From: Bermanella marisrubri
Lineage (GTDB): Bacteria > Pseudomonadota > Gammaproteobacteria > Pseudomonadales > Oceanobacteraceae
Reading direction: 5' to 3'
Length of the DNA: 64,000 nucleotides
Assembly: GCF_012295615.1 (NCBI RefSeq)
Contig: NZ_CP051183.1
Span: 1,887,001-1,951,000, forward strand
Part shown: positions 38,796 to 49,512 of the stretch, in pieces
How positions within the stretch are numbered: position 1 is the first letter of the stretch
Layout of the letters: every line of letters starts with the position of its first letter
The notes under the pieces: generated by a model
Seen by the model: only the letters and a program-made list of their open reading frames with translations
Databases searched by the model: none
Told to the model about the DNA's origin: nothing
Made by a program: the position numbers and the translations under genes

Positions 38796-39766
38796 GTCAC
38801 CACCTTAAAGTGCGCCAATGCATGCAAACATTCTTTTAAATGAGCTTCGCCAAAGTTCTTTGAAATATAAATATTGGGCAAACGTAAAGAAAACGGCATT
38901 TGGTTCTCGTGACTTTCTAAAACCCAAGCACACATAATACTCAAACGGCTCTCCCAGTCCTGTGACGGGGCGGCACGCCAATCGATATCTCTATGCTCAC
39001 CCATAGCCTCACGAAAAACCTTACTATAAAGTTGGCCAGTTTTTGCGAATTGCTTCCAAGCAATGTGTTTTAGTGAATCACCTTTTTGATAGATACGAAA
39101 ATCCAAGGCGTCATCAACATCGCCTTGGTTGAGCAAATTTTTATCACCTTCACCATCACCGGCGCCGGTGTATTTTTGAAATGGCACTAAGATGGGTTGT
39201 GGAAAAGCCACACCATCAAACGCCATAAACACCCAAGTCCAGCAATGAAACAAACCCAAAGGGTAACGACTAAATATAGTAAAACGCTCGGGCTCCAAAA
39301 CACCACGCTTGGCCACTACATATTGTAGGCCAAGCCGCTTTTGTTCTTTTACATCACCGATCAATTGACTGTGCTCCGCACTAAAACCAATGAATAATGC
39401 GTGCTTTGTCTTGCCTTTTGCAGTGGATAAGCGAATAGGTAATTGAATGATATCGCCTGCGTAGCAATCCTCTACTTTGCCTGATTGAATATGCAATTTG
39501 GCCAGGTTGCGATAAGTTTCGATCATGGCGGTAATCATCAGACTGACCAACAAAAAACACAAACTAAGCAGAAGATTATTTTGATAGTTAACACCAGTAA
39601 CAAACACTAAGACTAACATCACAACAAACCCCCAACCCACGCGGCTAGGGAAAATGAAAATGCGTTTTTGGGTTAACTGTACGCTGCTGGTACGTGGCAG
39701 CCTGCGCTTTAACCAAGCACCTAACACAGCGCTCAATCGCTTACGGATAGGATCGAGAAGCATCAT
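38792..39766 (-). CDS. DUF58 domain protein
   Basis: A 324-residue membrane-associated protein with two close N-terminal spans (about 45-85) and a C-terminal vWA-like DUF58 region containing RIYQKGDSLKHIAWKQFAKT (about 228-247). DUF58 proteins are regularly encoded with MoxR ATPases and transglutaminase proteins, and probably act with them in assembling or activating envelope proteins. Four-base overlaps with both neighbours. Confidence 0.88.
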   Translation of the reverse strand: MMLLDPIRKRLSAVLGAWLKRRLPRTSSVQLTQKRIFIFPSRVGWGFVVMLVLVFVTGVNYQNNLLLSLCFLLVSLMITAMIETYRNLAKLHIQSGKVEDCYAGDIIQLPIRLSTAKGKTKHALFIGFSAEHSQLIGDVKEQKRLGLQYVVAKRGVLEPERFTIFSRYPLGLFHCWTWVFMAFDGVAFPQPILVPFQKYTGAGDGEGDKNLLNQGDVDDALDFRIYQKGDSLKHIAWKQFAKTGQLYSKVFREAMGEHRDIDWRAAPSQDWESRLSIMCAWVLESHENQMPFSLRLPNIYISKNFGEAHLKECLHALAHFKVVT

Positions 39767-40653
39767 ACCACGGCAACAGTGGATAAGATTTCATCCGCAA
39801 CATTTCCGGCGGCCAATCGATGCTCAACAACTGCAGGAAATACCTGTTGCACATCATCAGGCAAGACATGATTGCGACCATGCAGCATTGCCCAAGCCTT
39901 CGAGCCGTTCAAGAGTGACAAAGCGCCCCGTGGCGAAAGACCCGCAATAACATCACTGCGTTCTCGAGTCGCGTTCACGAGATTTTGTATGTAATCCAAT
40001 AGCGGTTCACTGGCGACAATAGACTTTACTTTTGCCTGATAACTTTGAAATTCCTCAGGCGATATAATCACTTTCAATTGATCAGAAAACCACTGATCAC
40101 CCTTTAACAAAGCGCGTTCGGCTTCTCGGGATGGATATCCCAACTGCACTCGCATTAAGAAACGGTCTAATTGAGATTCAGGAAGATTGAAAGTACCAGA
40201 TTGTGTTACAGGGTTTTGCGTTGCAATAACAAAAAATGGATCAGGCAAGCTATAGGTTTCACCATCGACACTGACTTGATGCTCTTCCATCGCTTCTAGT
40301 AAGGCACTCTGGGTTTTAGGTGTCGCACGGTTAATTTCATCCGCCAACACCACTTGTGAAAAAATCGGCCCCTTATGAAAGACGAACGCACCACCAGTTG
40401 GACGCTGCTCGAATACACTAGCGCCCAGAATATCCGCTGGCAATAAATCACTTGTAAATTGAATTCGCTGATATTTCAGACCCATGACATTGGCCAACGC
40501 ATGACTCAATGTCGTTTTACCCATACCTGGTAGATCTTCAATTAAGAGATGACCGCGAGCCAACATACAGCTAACGGCAAGTTTAATTTGATGTTCTTTA
40601 TCTAAGATAACTCGATTGAGCTGATCGATTAACGCTTGTAATTTTGCGTCCAT
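39763..40653 (-). CDS. MoxR-family AAA+ ATPase
   Basis: A 296-residue AAA_3 ATPase: Walker A DLPGMGKTTLS (about 42), Walker B ADEINRATPKTQSALLEAMEE, sensor 1 IATQNPVTQSGTF, and a C-terminal lid with SPRGALSLLNGSKAWA. MoxR proteins act as chaperone-like ATPases for partner vWA/DUF58 proteins. First gene of the moxR-DUF58-tgpA-arsM transcript. Confidence 0.93.
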   Translation of the reverse strand: MDAKLQALIDQLNRVILDKEHQIKLAVSCMLARGHLLIEDLPGMGKTTLSHALANVMGLKYQRIQFTSDLLPADILGASVFEQRPTGGAFVFHKGPIFSQVVLADEINRATPKTQSALLEAMEEHQVSVDGETYSLPDPFFVIATQNPVTQSGTFNLPESQLDRFLMRVQLGYPSREAERALLKGDQWFSDQLKVIISPEEFQSYQAKVKSIVASEPLLDYIQNLVNATRERSDVIAGLSPRGALSLLNGSKAWAMLHGRNHVLPDDVQQVFPAVVEHRLAAGNVADEILSTVAVV

Positions 40654-40677
40654 TCACCCCCCTTAAAACGACGAAAC

Positions 40678-40704
40678 CCCTGTGCAGGTCCGTTTTTCAC
40701 AGGG
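40678..40704 (-). terminator. Possible terminator between metZ and the moxR operon
   Basis: A 7-bp stem (CCCTGTG / CACAGGG) begins at the metZ stop and is followed on the minus strand by GTTTCGTCGTTTT. It would end the metZ-side transcript before moxR. Confidence 0.55.
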
Positions 40705-41907
40705 CTAAATACGACTCAAGCCAAAAGCCAGATCTCTTTGAATATCTTCTATGTCTTCGATTCCACATGCAATACGAATCAGACCATCTGTGATACCTGC
40801 CGCATTACGCGCGTCTGCAGATACACGACAATGCGTTGTTGTTGCCGGATGAGTAATAGTGGTTTTCGCGTCACCTAAATTCGCTGTAATTGAAAGCATA
40901 CGCGTGCTATCGATCACCGTCCAAGCAGCCTCTTGACCACCTTCTACTTCAAAGGCAAGCACACCACCAAAATTGCTTTGCTGCTTTTTCGCTAAGTCAT
41001 GGCATGGGTGTTCGGGTAATCCTGCATAATGAACTGCTTTAACTTGCGGTTGATCTTTTAACCAAGTAGCCAGCGCCATGGCATTTTCACTGTGGGCTTT
41101 CATACGTAGAGATAGTGTTTCCAAGCCTTTGATCATAACCCAAGCATTGAATGGGCTCATGGTTGGCCCTACGGAGCGCAGAACCCCAACCACTTGCTCC
41201 ATAAGCTCGCTAGAACCCAACACCGCTCCACCTAAGCAACGACCTTGACCGTCGATATACTTAGTCGCGCTATGAATCACCACATCGATACCGAAAGACA
41301 ATGGCTTTTGCAATGCAGGCGTACAAAAGCAATTATCCACCACGGAAATAATATTATTGGCTTTAGCAAGCTTCGCCAACGCTTCCAGATCACCTACTTC
41401 GTTCATTGGATTTGACGGAGATTCAAGATAAAACATTTTGGTATTGTCTTGAATGGCTGCTTCCCAAGCATCAACATCCGTAAGCTCGACAAAACTTACT
41501 GTGACATTAAGCTTGCTGACGAACTTTTCAAACTGAACATTGGTTGAACCAAAAATACTACGGCTCGAAACAATATGATCACCTGGATTTAACAGAGCCA
41601 AGATAGTCGAAAAAATCGCAGACATACCGCTAGCAGTGGCTACACATTGTTCAGCATTTTCAAGTGCTGCCAAACGCTGCTCAAACGTCTTTACTGTTGG
41701 GTTGGTATAGCGGGAATAAACATTGCCGTCTTCGTCACCCGCAAAAAAAGCCGCTGCTTCTTGCGCGTTACCAAATACATAGCTTGAGGTTAAAAACAAG
41801 GCTTCGCTATGCTCATGCTCTGGCGAACGTTGATATCCCGCACGTACAGCCAAGGTATCAAAGTTCGCTTCATCTAATTGTGAATCATAGCGTTTGTTAT
41901 CGGCCAC
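40705..41907 (-). CDS. metZ: O-succinylhomoserine sulfhydrylase
   Basis: A 400-residue PLP enzyme of the cystathionine gamma-synthase family that makes homocysteine directly from O-succinylhomoserine and sulfide. PLP Lys is in SATKYIDGQGRCLGG (about 208-222), with SRYTNPT and SASGMSAI-like blocks upstream. The synteny purF-metZ is that of Pseudomonas, which supports metZ over metB. Its product would feed the split methionine synthase in this window. Confidence 0.92.
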   Translation of the reverse strand: MADNKRYDSQLDEANFDTLAVRAGYQRSPEHEHSEALFLTSSYVFGNAQEAAAFFAGDEDGNVYSRYTNPTVKTFEQRLAALENAEQCVATASGMSAIFSTILALLNPGDHIVSSRSIFGSTNVQFEKFVSKLNVTVSFVELTDVDAWEAAIQDNTKMFYLESPSNPMNEVGDLEALAKLAKANNIISVVDNCFCTPALQKPLSFGIDVVIHSATKYIDGQGRCLGGAVLGSSELMEQVVGVLRSVGPTMSPFNAWVMIKGLETLSLRMKAHSENAMALATWLKDQPQVKAVHYAGLPEHPCHDLAKKQQSNFGGVLAFEVEGGQEAAWTVIDSTRMLSITANLGDAKTTITHPATTTHCRVSADARNAAGITDGLIRIACGIEDIEDIQRDLAFGLSRI

Positions 41908-41927
41908 GTTTTAACCTCATAAAGTGA

Positions 41928-43445
41928 CTATTCAGCAGACTCATCATTGTGCAAATCAATGATTGCATTCTCTACTTTAGCATTTTTTTTGTTCGCATCA
42001 TTGCGTTTGGCGGACAGCTCATCAAGATAATTATCATCGATATCACCTGTCACATAGTTGCCATTAAAAACAGAACAATCAAACTCGTATTGCACTTCGG
42101 CACCATCACAGGTAGCTTCAACCAAATCTTCTAAATCTTGATAAACCAACCAATCTGCACCAATGGCTTTCTCGATTTCTTCAACTGTACGATCATGCGC
42201 AATAAATTCTTCTTTTGCTGGCATATCGATACCATATACATTTGGATAACGAACTGGTGGCGCTGCACTCGCGAAATACACGTTATTGGCACCTGCATCA
42301 CGGGCCATTTCAATAATTTGTTCGCACGTTGTACCACGAACAATAGAATCGTCTACCAACAAAACATTTTTACCGCGGAACTCTAAGTCCAACGCATTGA
42401 GTTTTTGCTTTACTGATTTCTTACGCAGTTGCTGACCAGGCATGATGAAGGTACGACCGATGTAACGGTTTTTCATGAAACCTTCGCGGTACTTAACACC
42501 CAAACGGTTGGCCAATTCCAGTGCACTTGAACGACTTGTATCAGGAATGGGAATAACTACATCTATGTCATGATCTGGTCGTTCACGTAGAATTTTCTCG
42601 GCTAATCGAGCACCCATTTTTAAACGGGCTTTATAAACACTGATTTTATCAATAATTGAATCAGGGCGAGCAAAATAAACATGCTCGAAAATACATGGTC
42701 GATAGACTGGGTTCTCTGCACACTGACGAGTATGCAAGTTGCCATCCACATCAATATAGACCGCCTCACCGGGCTCAATATCTCGAATCACTTTAAAACC
42801 AAGTGCATCAAGTGCAACACTCTCGGAAGCGATCATGTACTCGGTACCTTTTTCAGTCTCGCGCTTACCAAATACCGCAGGACGAATACCATAAGGATCA
42901 CGGAAACCAACTACACCGATACCTGCAATCATAGCAATTACCGCGTAACCACCTTTCACACGTTTATGAACGCGTTCTACTGCATCGAATACATCCTCTT
43001 GCGTTGGCTTCAGTTTCTTCTGCTCATGCAATTCGTGAGCAAACACATTGAGCAATACTTCAGAATCACTAGTAGTGTTTACGTGACGTAAATCTTCTTT
43101 GTAGACGTCTTCCACTAATTCATGAGCATTGGTTAGATTGCCATTATGAGCCAAAACGATGCCGTAAGGACTGTTCACATAAAATGGCTGAGCCTCTGCT
43201 GAGCTTGAGCTTCCAGCGGTCGGATAACGAACATGGCCAATACCCATAGTTCCGACTAAACGCTGCATGTGCCGCGTGCGAAATACATCTTTTACGAGAC
43301 CGTTGTCTTTTCTCAAGAACAATCGACCACTATCTGATGTCACAATACCTGCTGCGTCTTGTCCGCGATGCTGCAATACAGTCAATGCGTCGTATAAGGC
43401 TTGATTCACATTGCTTTTAGCAACCAGACCAACAATGCCACACAT
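41928..43445 (-). CDS. purF: Amidophosphoribosyltransferase
   Basis: A 505-residue enzyme of the first committed purine step. Catalytic Cys2 is directly after the start (MCGIVGLV), so no propeptide is needed. The glutaminase domain is followed by the PRPP loop [13 protein letters not shown] (about 362-374). The C-terminal residues are acidic and variable. cvpA lies 24 bases upstream, the usual cvpA-purF pair. Confidence 0.97.
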   Translation of the reverse strand: MCGIVGLVAKSNVNQALYDALTVLQHRGQDAAGIVTSDSGRLFLRKDNGLVKDVFRTRHMQRLVGTMGIGHVRYPTAGSSSSAEAQPFYVNSPYGIVLAHNGNLTNAHELVEDVYKEDLRHVNTTSDSEVLLNVFAHELHEQKKLKPTQEDVFDAVERVHKRVKGGYAVIAMIAGIGVVGFRDPYGIRPAVFGKRETEKGTEYMIASESVALDALGFKVIRDIEPGEAVYIDVDGNLHTRQCAENPVYRPCIFEHVYFARPDSIIDKISVYKARLKMGARLAEKILRERPDHDIDVVIPIPDTSRSSALELANRLGVKYREGFMKNRYIGRTFIMPGQQLRKKSVKQKLNALDLEFRGKNVLLVDDSIVRGTTCEQIIEMARDAGANNVYFASAAPPVRYPNVYGIDMPAKEEFIAHDRTVEEIEKAIGADWLVYQDLEDLVEATCDGAEVQYEFDCSVFNGNYVTGDIDDNYLDELSAKRNDANKKNAKVENAIIDLHNDESAE

Positions 43446-43469
43446 GGCAGATCCTCTTTGTTTACTGCG

Positions 43470-43985
43470 TTATTGAGTCAGGCCTTCTTTGGACTGCCCC
43501 AAGGTGAGAAGGGTTTCGGTAGCGCCTGGTAAAACATCCTTGGACCACGCAACCATTAATTCAAAATGCGGAATAAGTGTTGAATCCTGCCACCACGGGT
43601 CATCTTTCAGGGCAGTAAGCTGCATACCATACACGGCAGCCGTCACTAAAATCATGCCGCGTGCAACACCGAATACAACACCAAACATACGATCAGTACC
43701 AGCCAAGCCGGTCATTTTGACAAATTCAACCATCAAATTATTAATAAGCGCACCGACTATAATAGTCGCTGTAAACAATACCAAATAGGCAACGGCATAA
43801 CGCGCGGAGGGGGTATCAATTAAGCCATCGAGTAACACTTCCAAATGGCCACTAAAAATGCGTGCAACGATGAAGGCTGTTATCCAACTGGCAAGAGAGA
43901 GCATCTCTTTAACGAAACCGCGCTTAATACTAATCAGCGCTGAAATAACAATAACGGCTAGGATAACCCAGTCGATTAATAACAT
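43470..43985 (-). CDS. cvpA: CvpA family membrane protein
   Basis: A 171-residue inner-membrane protein with four spans (about 3-20, 28-48, 64-85, 103-122), named for its need in colicin V production and now linked to envelope stress tolerance. DWVILAVIVISALISIKRGF at the N terminus and GVVFGVARGMILVT fit the family. Upstream (43986-44080) there is a small GGACAG/CTGTCC hairpin before the SPOR gene. Confidence 0.93.
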   Translation of the reverse strand: MLLIDWVILAVIVISALISIKRGFVKEMLSLASWITAFIVARIFSGHLEVLLDGLIDTPSARYAVAYLVLFTATIIVGALINNLMVEFVKMTGLAGTDRMFGVVFGVARGMILVTAAVYGMQLTALKDDPWWQDSTLIPHFELMVAWSKDVLPGATETLLTLGQSKEGLTQ

Positions 43986-44080
43986 TGATTAAGCCTTGAT
44001 CAAATCGGACAGTTTTGCAGCTGTCCTGCTATTTTGGAAGCGGCATTTTAGCAAAGGCATTGCACTAGGCAAAGGGAGAA

Positions 44081-44614
44081 TCACTGTGTAAATAAACGCA
44101 ATTCGCCTTTTACGCCAAATTCTTTTTCCAATACCAAAAGCTGATCACTTAGCCAGGTTTTCTGTGTGCTAGGGCCGATAAACACTCGTGTATACTGACC
44201 ATCTTCAGATAAACGCTCAAACGCTTTATAACCTTTTTCACGAAGAGCATTTCGCAATTTAATTGCATTCTTTGCCTCGGCAAAACTACCTACGCGTATC
44301 TGCCAGAGCAAAGCTTGACCATCTTCTTTTTTCACGGGCACATCAATCGTAGCTGATGCCACTTTCTTGCCATCCACCTCAAATTCGTTAACGTCAATCG
44401 TTTCGCTAGCTTGAGACTCAGGCGGCCTGATTTGTCTGAGAGAAAGGGATTTGGGTAACGCCATATCCATATTTGGAATGTCAGTTTCTAGCGGTACCTG
44501 TTCGGATAAATAGGCTGCGTTTTTGGCTTTCGGAGCGATCAATGGCAGAACGATCAGAGCCACGACAACGAGCACAGCAGACCCTACAAGCTTTCGTTTA
44601 ATCCCTTCATCCAT
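44081..44614 (-). CDS. SPOR-domain protein (DedD-like)
   Basis: A 177-residue bitopic membrane protein: cytoplasmic basic N terminus, one membrane helix (about 10-27), a linker rich in Pro/Glu/Ser, and a C-terminal SPOR domain (about 100-175, LLWQIRVGSFAEAKNAIKLR then GYKAFERL and TRVFIGPS). SPOR domains bind denuded septal peptidoglycan, so a cell-division role is likely. It lies between folC and cvpA, as dedD does. Confidence 0.9.
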   Translation of the reverse strand: MDEGIKRKLVGSAVLVVVALIVLPLIAPKAKNAAYLSEQVPLETDIPNMDMALPKSLSLRQIRPPESQASETIDVNEFEVDGKKVASATIDVPVKKEDGQALLWQIRVGSFAEAKNAIKLRNALREKGYKAFERLSEDGQYTRVFIGPSTQKTWLSDQLLVLEKEFGVKGELRLFTQ

Positions 44615-44617
44615 CTA

Positions 44618-45886
44618 TTATTGCTCCAGCCAAGACTTTGCTGCCGACACAGTTAGAAAAGAACCCAAGACTACCACATAATCGTCGCATGTGACCTCTT
44701 CCATCACACACTCCATCGCTTGGCTTACACTGTGGAAGTCTCTAGAGCCATGAGGCAAGTGATCAATCCTAGACATTAACTCCTGAGCAGTCTGCCCACG
44801 ATAACCTTGTAGTCCAGCAAAACACCACTGATCAACACGATCTTTCAGTGCAGTCACTACATCATTCGGATTCTTGTCCTGCAGCATGGCCAACACAGCA
44901 AACACTCGGCCTTTGGTTTCAGGAATGTACTGCAGTAAGAATTCAGCTGCTTGCGGATTATGTCCTACATCCAACATGCCAGATACACTTTGGCCAGATG
45001 AACCCTGATAGCAAAAAGCTTGCAAGCGACCTTCAACGAATACATTCTGCAGAGCCAAACGAACATCTTCGATAGCCCATTCTATCGGTAGCATCATCAT
45101 AGCTTGCAGAGCTGTACAGGCATTTTCTATTGGCACTTTCGGCAAAGGGAGATCATTGAAAACTATCCGCTCACCCGAAGCATTGACACCAAACCAATCA
45201 AAACCACCCTGCTCGTTTAGCTGATGATGAAAGTCTTGATGTTTAATCAATAACTTTGCATCAATCTCATTGGCATGAGCCAATAAACCTGAGGGTGGAT
45301 TCACTTGCCCGCAAATTGCTGGCTTGCTTTGACGATAAACTCCCGCTTTTTCATAGCCAATTTTATCTAAGGTATCCCCCAACCAGTCCTGATGATCTAG
45401 GCCAATACTTGTAACAATAGAAACATCTGGATCAACCAAGTTAACCGCGTCTAGTCTTCCACCCAAACCGATTTCGAGCACAGCTGCTTCAACATTAGCT
45501 TGCTTAAAAAGATACAAAGCCGAAAGCGCCGAAACCTCAAAGTACGTAAGAGAAATATCTCCTCGTTTACTCTCAATAGCTTCAAAACTATCTATCAACT
45601 GCGCATCAGAAACCTGCTTTCCGTTAATAGAAACACGCTCGTTATACTTAGTAATGTGCGGACTGGTGAAAACACCGACACTGAATCCAGACTGGCGAAA
45701 CAACTCACCACATGTTGCTACAGTCGTTCCTTTGCCGTTAGTTCCAGCGACCAAAACGACATACTTAGCAGGCTTAATAAGATCGAGCCGCTCTGCCACG
45801 GCTCTAACTCGATCTAACCCCAAATCAATGTCTTTGGGATGGGCAGACTCCAAATACTGAAGCCACTGATCTAAGTTTCGACTCAT
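44618..45886 (-). CDS. folC: Dihydrofolate/folylpolyglutamate synthase
   Basis: A 422-residue Mur-ligase-type enzyme that makes dihydrofolate and adds glutamates to folates. The ATP loop GTNGKGTTVATCGEL is near residue 47. Family blocks SPHITKYNERV and EIGLGGRLDAVN follow, and GMLDVGHNPQAAEF starts the C-terminal domain (about 308). In Pseudomonas accD precedes folC; here trpA does, 24 bases away. Confidence 0.94.
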   Translation of the reverse strand: MSRNLDQWLQYLESAHPKDIDLGLDRVRAVAERLDLIKPAKYVVLVAGTNGKGTTVATCGELFRQSGFSVGVFTSPHITKYNERVSINGKQVSDAQLIDSFEAIESKRGDISLTYFEVSALSALYLFKQANVEAAVLEIGLGGRLDAVNLVDPDVSIVTSIGLDHQDWLGDTLDKIGYEKAGVYRQSKPAICGQVNPPSGLLAHANEIDAKLLIKHQDFHHQLNEQGGFDWFGVNASGERIVFNDLPLPKVPIENACTALQAMMMLPIEWAIEDVRLALQNVFVEGRLQAFCYQGSSGQSVSGMLDVGHNPQAAEFLLQYIPETKGRVFAVLAMLQDKNPNDVVTALKDRVDQWCFAGLQGYRGQTAQELMSRIDHLPHGSRDFHSVSQAMECVMEEVTCDDYVVVLGSFLTVSAAKSWLEQ

Positions 45887-45910
45887 AGTTGATGCTCATC
45901 CATTACCCGT

Positions 45911-46714
45911 TCACACGTCCATAGCAGAACGAATTTCAGTCATCAGTGCAACTAAATCGGACTTGATCGAATTAAGATCATCAGGTTGCTTAGCTATACA
46001 ATTAACTAACGCACTGCCCACAATAACTGCATCAGATACTTTCGCCACCTTGGCAGCCGTCTCGCCGTCTTTAATACCGAAACCAACCCCCAGAGGTAGA
46101 TCCGTTTGCGTGCGAATACGATCAAGATTCTGTTTTACATCATCTACATCAAGTGCGGCGGAGCCCGTCACACCCTTAACAGACACATAATACAAATACC
46201 CAGAACCATGAGCGCAAATTAATTCAGCACGCTTAGGTGGTGTGGTTGGCGCAAGGAGGTAAATCATCTCAAGCCCATTTGACTTAAAGATATCTGCCAC
46301 ATCCACAGACTCTTCCGGTGGCATATCAACCATTAGCACACCATCAATACCAGAGTCTTTAGCGGCTTTGGCAAAGGCATCGTAACCCATTACTTCCACA
46401 GGATTTAGATAGCCCATCAATACTACAGGTGTTTCTGTATTGGTCTCACGAAACTGAGAGACGATGGATAGCAACTGGCGCAAACTCGTTCCGTGCTCTA
46501 ACGCTCGTTCACACGCCAACTGAATGGTTGGGCCGTCCGCCATGGGGTCCGAAAACGGTACCCCTAACTCTATAATGTCTGCACCCGATTCAACCAAGGT
46601 ATGCATCAGATCCAACGTCCAATCGGGCTTTGGATCACCACCAGTGATGTAAGGAATCAGGGCCTTTTTCCCGTTTTGCTTTAACTTCTCAAAACATTGA
46701 TCAATACGATTCAT
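45911..46714 (-). CDS. trpA: Tryptophan synthase alpha chain
   Basis: A 267-residue TIM barrel that splits indole-3-glycerol phosphate. Catalytic Glu and Asp are in [17 protein letters not shown] (about 48-64). [15 protein letters not shown] is the phosphate-binding end. It forms the alpha-beta complex with TrpB encoded 18 bases upstream. Confidence 0.96.
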   Translation of the reverse strand: MNRIDQCFEKLKQNGKKALIPYITGGDPKPDWTLDLMHTLVESGADIIELGVPFSDPMADGPTIQLACERALEHGTSLRQLLSIVSQFRETNTETPVVLMGYLNPVEVMGYDAFAKAAKDSGIDGVLMVDMPPEESVDVADIFKSNGLEMIYLLAPTTPPKRAELICAHGSGYLYYVSVKGVTGSAALDVDDVKQNLDRIRTQTDLPLGVGFGIKDGETAAKVAKVSDAVIVGSALVNCIAKQPDDLNSIKSDLVALMTEIRSAMDV

Positions 46715-46732
46715 GTAACGTCCCTAACTCAC

Positions 46733-47947
46733 TTATATATTGATGCCATCAAGTTCTGCAACGGTGTGAATGTCTTTATCACCGCGACCTGACAAATTAA
46801 CAACGACAATCTGATCTTTATCCATGGTCGCTGCCAACTTCATTGCATGAGCTACAGCATGGCTTGATTCAAGCGCGGGCATAATACCTTCAACTTCAGT
46901 CAAGGTATGGAATGCATCCAAGGCTTCCTTATCGGTGGCCGCAACGTAATTAACACGGCCAATGTCTTTTAGATATGAATGCTCAGGACCGACGCCTGGA
47001 TAATCCAAACCGGCGCTTACCGAATGTGTTCCCATGATCTGGCCGTTTTCATCTTCCATTAGGTAAGTGCGATTACCGTGAAGCACACCAGGCTTACCCT
47101 TACAAAGTGGCGCTGCGTGATCATCACCATCTAGACCATGACCACCGGCTTCGACGCCATACATAGCAACCGCTTCGTCTTCAATAAACGGGTAGAACAT
47201 ACCAATGGCATTGGAGCCACCACCCACACAGGCCACGACCGCATCAGGAAGACGCCCTTCTTGTTCCATGCTTTGGCGCTTAGTTTCGCGACCAATGACA
47301 GCCTGAAAGTCACGAACTAGCTTTGGATAGGGATGCGGACCCGCAACGGTGCCTATGATATAAAAAGTATCATCGACATTAGTAACCCAGTGACGCATGG
47401 CTTCGTTCATGGCGTCTTTTAGTGTGGCAGTTCCCGATGTAACAGGTACCACTTCCGCTCCCAATAAACGCATGCGATAGACATTTAGCTTTTGTCGTTC
47501 GACATCGGTGGCACCCATAAAAACGGTACACTGCAAACCTAACCGAGCTGCTACGGTTGCCGTTGCCACACCATGTTGGCCAGCACCCGTTTCAGCGATC
47601 ACTTTAGGCTTCCCTGTGTACTTTGCCAACAGCGCCTGACCAATCGTGTTATTTACTTTGTGTGCACCTGTATGATTCAGATCTTCGCGCTTTAAGTAAA
47701 TCTTTGCTCCGCCCACTTTTTCAGTTAAGCGTTCAGCAAAATAAAGTGGACTCGGGCGACCAACATAATGAGCCAAATCTTTATCGTACTCCGCCTGAAA
47801 TTCCGGATTTTTCTTTAACCGCTCATATAACTCGGTTAGATCATCCAGAGCTGCCATTAATGTTTCAGATACAAAACGGCCGCCGTATTGACCAAAGTGG
47901 CCTGTTGCATTAGGTAATTCTGTCACCGCTTTAAGATCGATTGACAT
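46733..47947 (-). CDS. trpB: Tryptophan synthase beta chain
   Basis: A 404-residue PLP enzyme joining indole and serine. PLP Lys lies in [13 protein letters not shown], and the phosphate loop is [13 protein letters not shown] 47947 is chosen over GTG 47959 because GAGGTG lies five bases upstream of it. The start overlaps the end of trpF by 17 bases, so the two are translationally coupled. Confidence 0.96.
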   Translation of the reverse strand: MSIDLKAVTELPNATGHFGQYGGRFVSETLMAALDDLTELYERLKKNPEFQAEYDKDLAHYVGRPSPLYFAERLTEKVGGAKIYLKREDLNHTGAHKVNNTIGQALLAKYTGKPKVIAETGAGQHGVATATVAARLGLQCTVFMGATDVERQKLNVYRMRLLGAEVVPVTSGTATLKDAMNEAMRHWVTNVDDTFYIIGTVAGPHPYPKLVRDFQAVIGRETKRQSMEQEGRLPDAVVACVGGGSNAIGMFYPFIEDEAVAMYGVEAGGHGLDGDDHAAPLCKGKPGVLHGNRTYLMEDENGQIMGTHSVSAGLDYPGVGPEHSYLKDIGRVNYVAATDKEALDAFHTLTEVEGIMPALESSHAVAHAMKLAATMDKDQIVVVNLSGRGDKDIHTVAELDGINI

Positions 47948-48569
47948 GATACACCTCACTTAAAAATGCTTTGATTTTACCAGCGTCCTTTATGCCCTTA
48001 CTTGCTTCCACGCCGCCACTCACATCGAGCGCAAAAGGCGCTGTCTGAGTGATGGCATCCGAAACATTTTCAGGAGCTAGGCCGCCAGCCAAAATAATGG
48101 GTTTTTCGAGTTCGTTTGGTACTAGAGACCAATCAAAGGTCTCTCCAGTACCCCCGGGGACGCCGGGTTTGTAGGCATCTAGAAGAATCGCCAATGCGTC
48201 AGGGAAGCGCACGCTCGACGCCACCACATCCGACGCTTGCCGGACACGCAGGGCTTTAATGAAGGGGCGATTGAATTGACAACAAAACGCATTGTCTTCG
48301 TCACCATGAAATTGAATTAAGTCGATTCTAACCTTTTCCAACACGTCTTGCACGTAGCTCTGGTCGGGATTTACAAACAAAGCCGTGACAGTGACAAACG
48401 CTGGAACAGATTGCGCAATTGCAGCAGCCTGATCAATAGTAACGGACCTTGGGCTCGGCTCATAAAACACCAAACCAATGGCATCCGCACCAGACTCTAC
48501 AGCTACTTTGGCATCCTCAATTCGAGTAATACCACAGATCTTTACGCGGGTTCTCATAATTTGGTTCAT
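47931..48569 (-). CDS. trpF: Phosphoribosylanthranilate isomerase
   Basis: A 212-residue TIM barrel for the third step of tryptophan synthesis. It has [12 protein letters not shown] with the catalytic Cys, and the catalytic Asp in [14 protein letters not shown] 48569 has GAGGG eight bases upstream; ATG 48557 (MRTRVK) would match the shorter family start but has no ribosome site. It starts five bases after truA. Confidence 0.94.
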   Translation of the reverse strand: MNQIMRTRVKICGITRIEDAKVAVESGADAIGLVFYEPSPRSVTIDQAAAIAQSVPAFVTVTALFVNPDQSYVQDVLEKVRIDLIQFHGDEDNAFCCQFNRPFIKALRVRQASDVVASSVRFPDALAILLDAYKPGVPGGTGETFDWSLVPNELEKPIILAGGLAPENVSDAITQTAPFALDVSGGVEASKGIKDAGKIKAFLSEVYHVNRS

Positions 48570-48574
48570 CAAGT

Positions 48575-49426
48575 TTAGCCCTCTGCGTGACTCATGAATT
48601 GGTAGAAAGCTGGACCAGTACCATCAATGGGCAGATGCGGATATTCAGGATATTCCACATTGACGAAATACAAACCCTCACCCGGTGCGGTTACTCCCGC
48701 TTGTCTACGATCCTGCGCGGCCAATACTTGCTCGCACCATTCCACCGGCTTTTTACCCTCTCCAATTGGGAGCAGCACTCCGACAATGTTTCTCACCATA
48801 TGATACAAAAATGCATTGGCACAGACTTCAACAATCACCCAATCGTTTAATCGCTTAACACTGATATATTTCATGGTTCTAACAGCATGTCGTGCTTGGC
48901 AGTCTTTGGCTCGAAACGACGTAAAATCATGCTCTCCCAACAGGTATTGAGCTGCTTCATGCATCTTTTCTGCATCCAAAGGACGACGCCACCAACTCAC
49001 ACCATCATGCATCAAGCCAGGCTTAACCTGCTTATTCATGATGAAATAACGGTAACGTCTTGCAACAGCACTAAATCTAGCGTGAAAGTCTTGCGGCGCT
49101 GGCATAATCCAATTAACACAAACCCCGTCAGGTAAGTTTGTATTGATACCTAATTTCCAAGCTCGCTCATCGCGAACCGCACTCGTATCAAAGTGTATGA
49201 CCTGGGCACTTGCATGAACACCTGCATCCGTTCGCCCTGCACAAACAACATCAACAGTATGATTAGCGACTCTCGATATAGCTTTCTCTAGCGCTTCTTG
49301 GACACTGGGGCCAGCGTAATGCTTTTGCTTTTGCCAACCTTTAAACAGAGCACCGTTGTACTCTACACCTGCCACAAATCGGCGTGTAATCGACTGCTCT
49401 TCTTGTTGGTCAATTTTGTCTGACAT
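48575..49426 (-). CDS. truA: tRNA pseudouridine(38-40) synthase
   Basis: A 283-residue pseudouridine synthase for the anticodon arm. The catalytic Asp is in [14 protein letters not shown] (about 71). ARRYRYFI and [11 protein letters not shown] are further family blocks. ATG 49426 is chosen because the longer frame from 49468 would run through the fimV terminator. The C terminus is a little extended. Confidence 0.94.
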   Translation of the reverse strand: MSDKIDQQEEQSITRRFVAGVEYNGALFKGWQKQKHYAGPSVQEALEKAISRVANHTVDVVCAGRTDAGVHASAQVIHFDTSAVRDERAWKLGINTNLPDGVCVNWIMPAPQDFHARFSAVARRYRYFIMNKQVKPGLMHDGVSWWRRPLDAEKMHEAAQYLLGEHDFTSFRAKDCQARHAVRTMKYISVKRLNDWVIVEVCANAFLYHMVRNIVGVLLPIGEGKKPVEWCEQVLAAQDRRQAGVTAPGEGLYFVNVEYPEYPHLPIDGTGPAFYQFMSHAEG

Positions 49427-49449
49427 CCCACTACCTTGAACAATAAAAA

Positions 49450-49477
49450 AACCCGAGCATGTTGCCATGCACGGGTT
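49450..49477 (-). terminator. Intrinsic terminator of fimV
   Basis: AACCCG-A-GCATG and CATGC-A-CGGGTT form a 12-position stem with one A-A mismatch and a four-base loop. It is followed on the minus strand by seven T. It lies between fimV and truA. Confidence 0.85.
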
Positions 49478-49512
49478 ATTTTACAAGCTTTAAGCTCAGT
49501 TACGAAAAAGAT

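Noticed and set aside
49427-49468. Longer N terminus for TruA
   Set aside because: It would be encoded by the fimV terminator; the 49426 start has a normal context.
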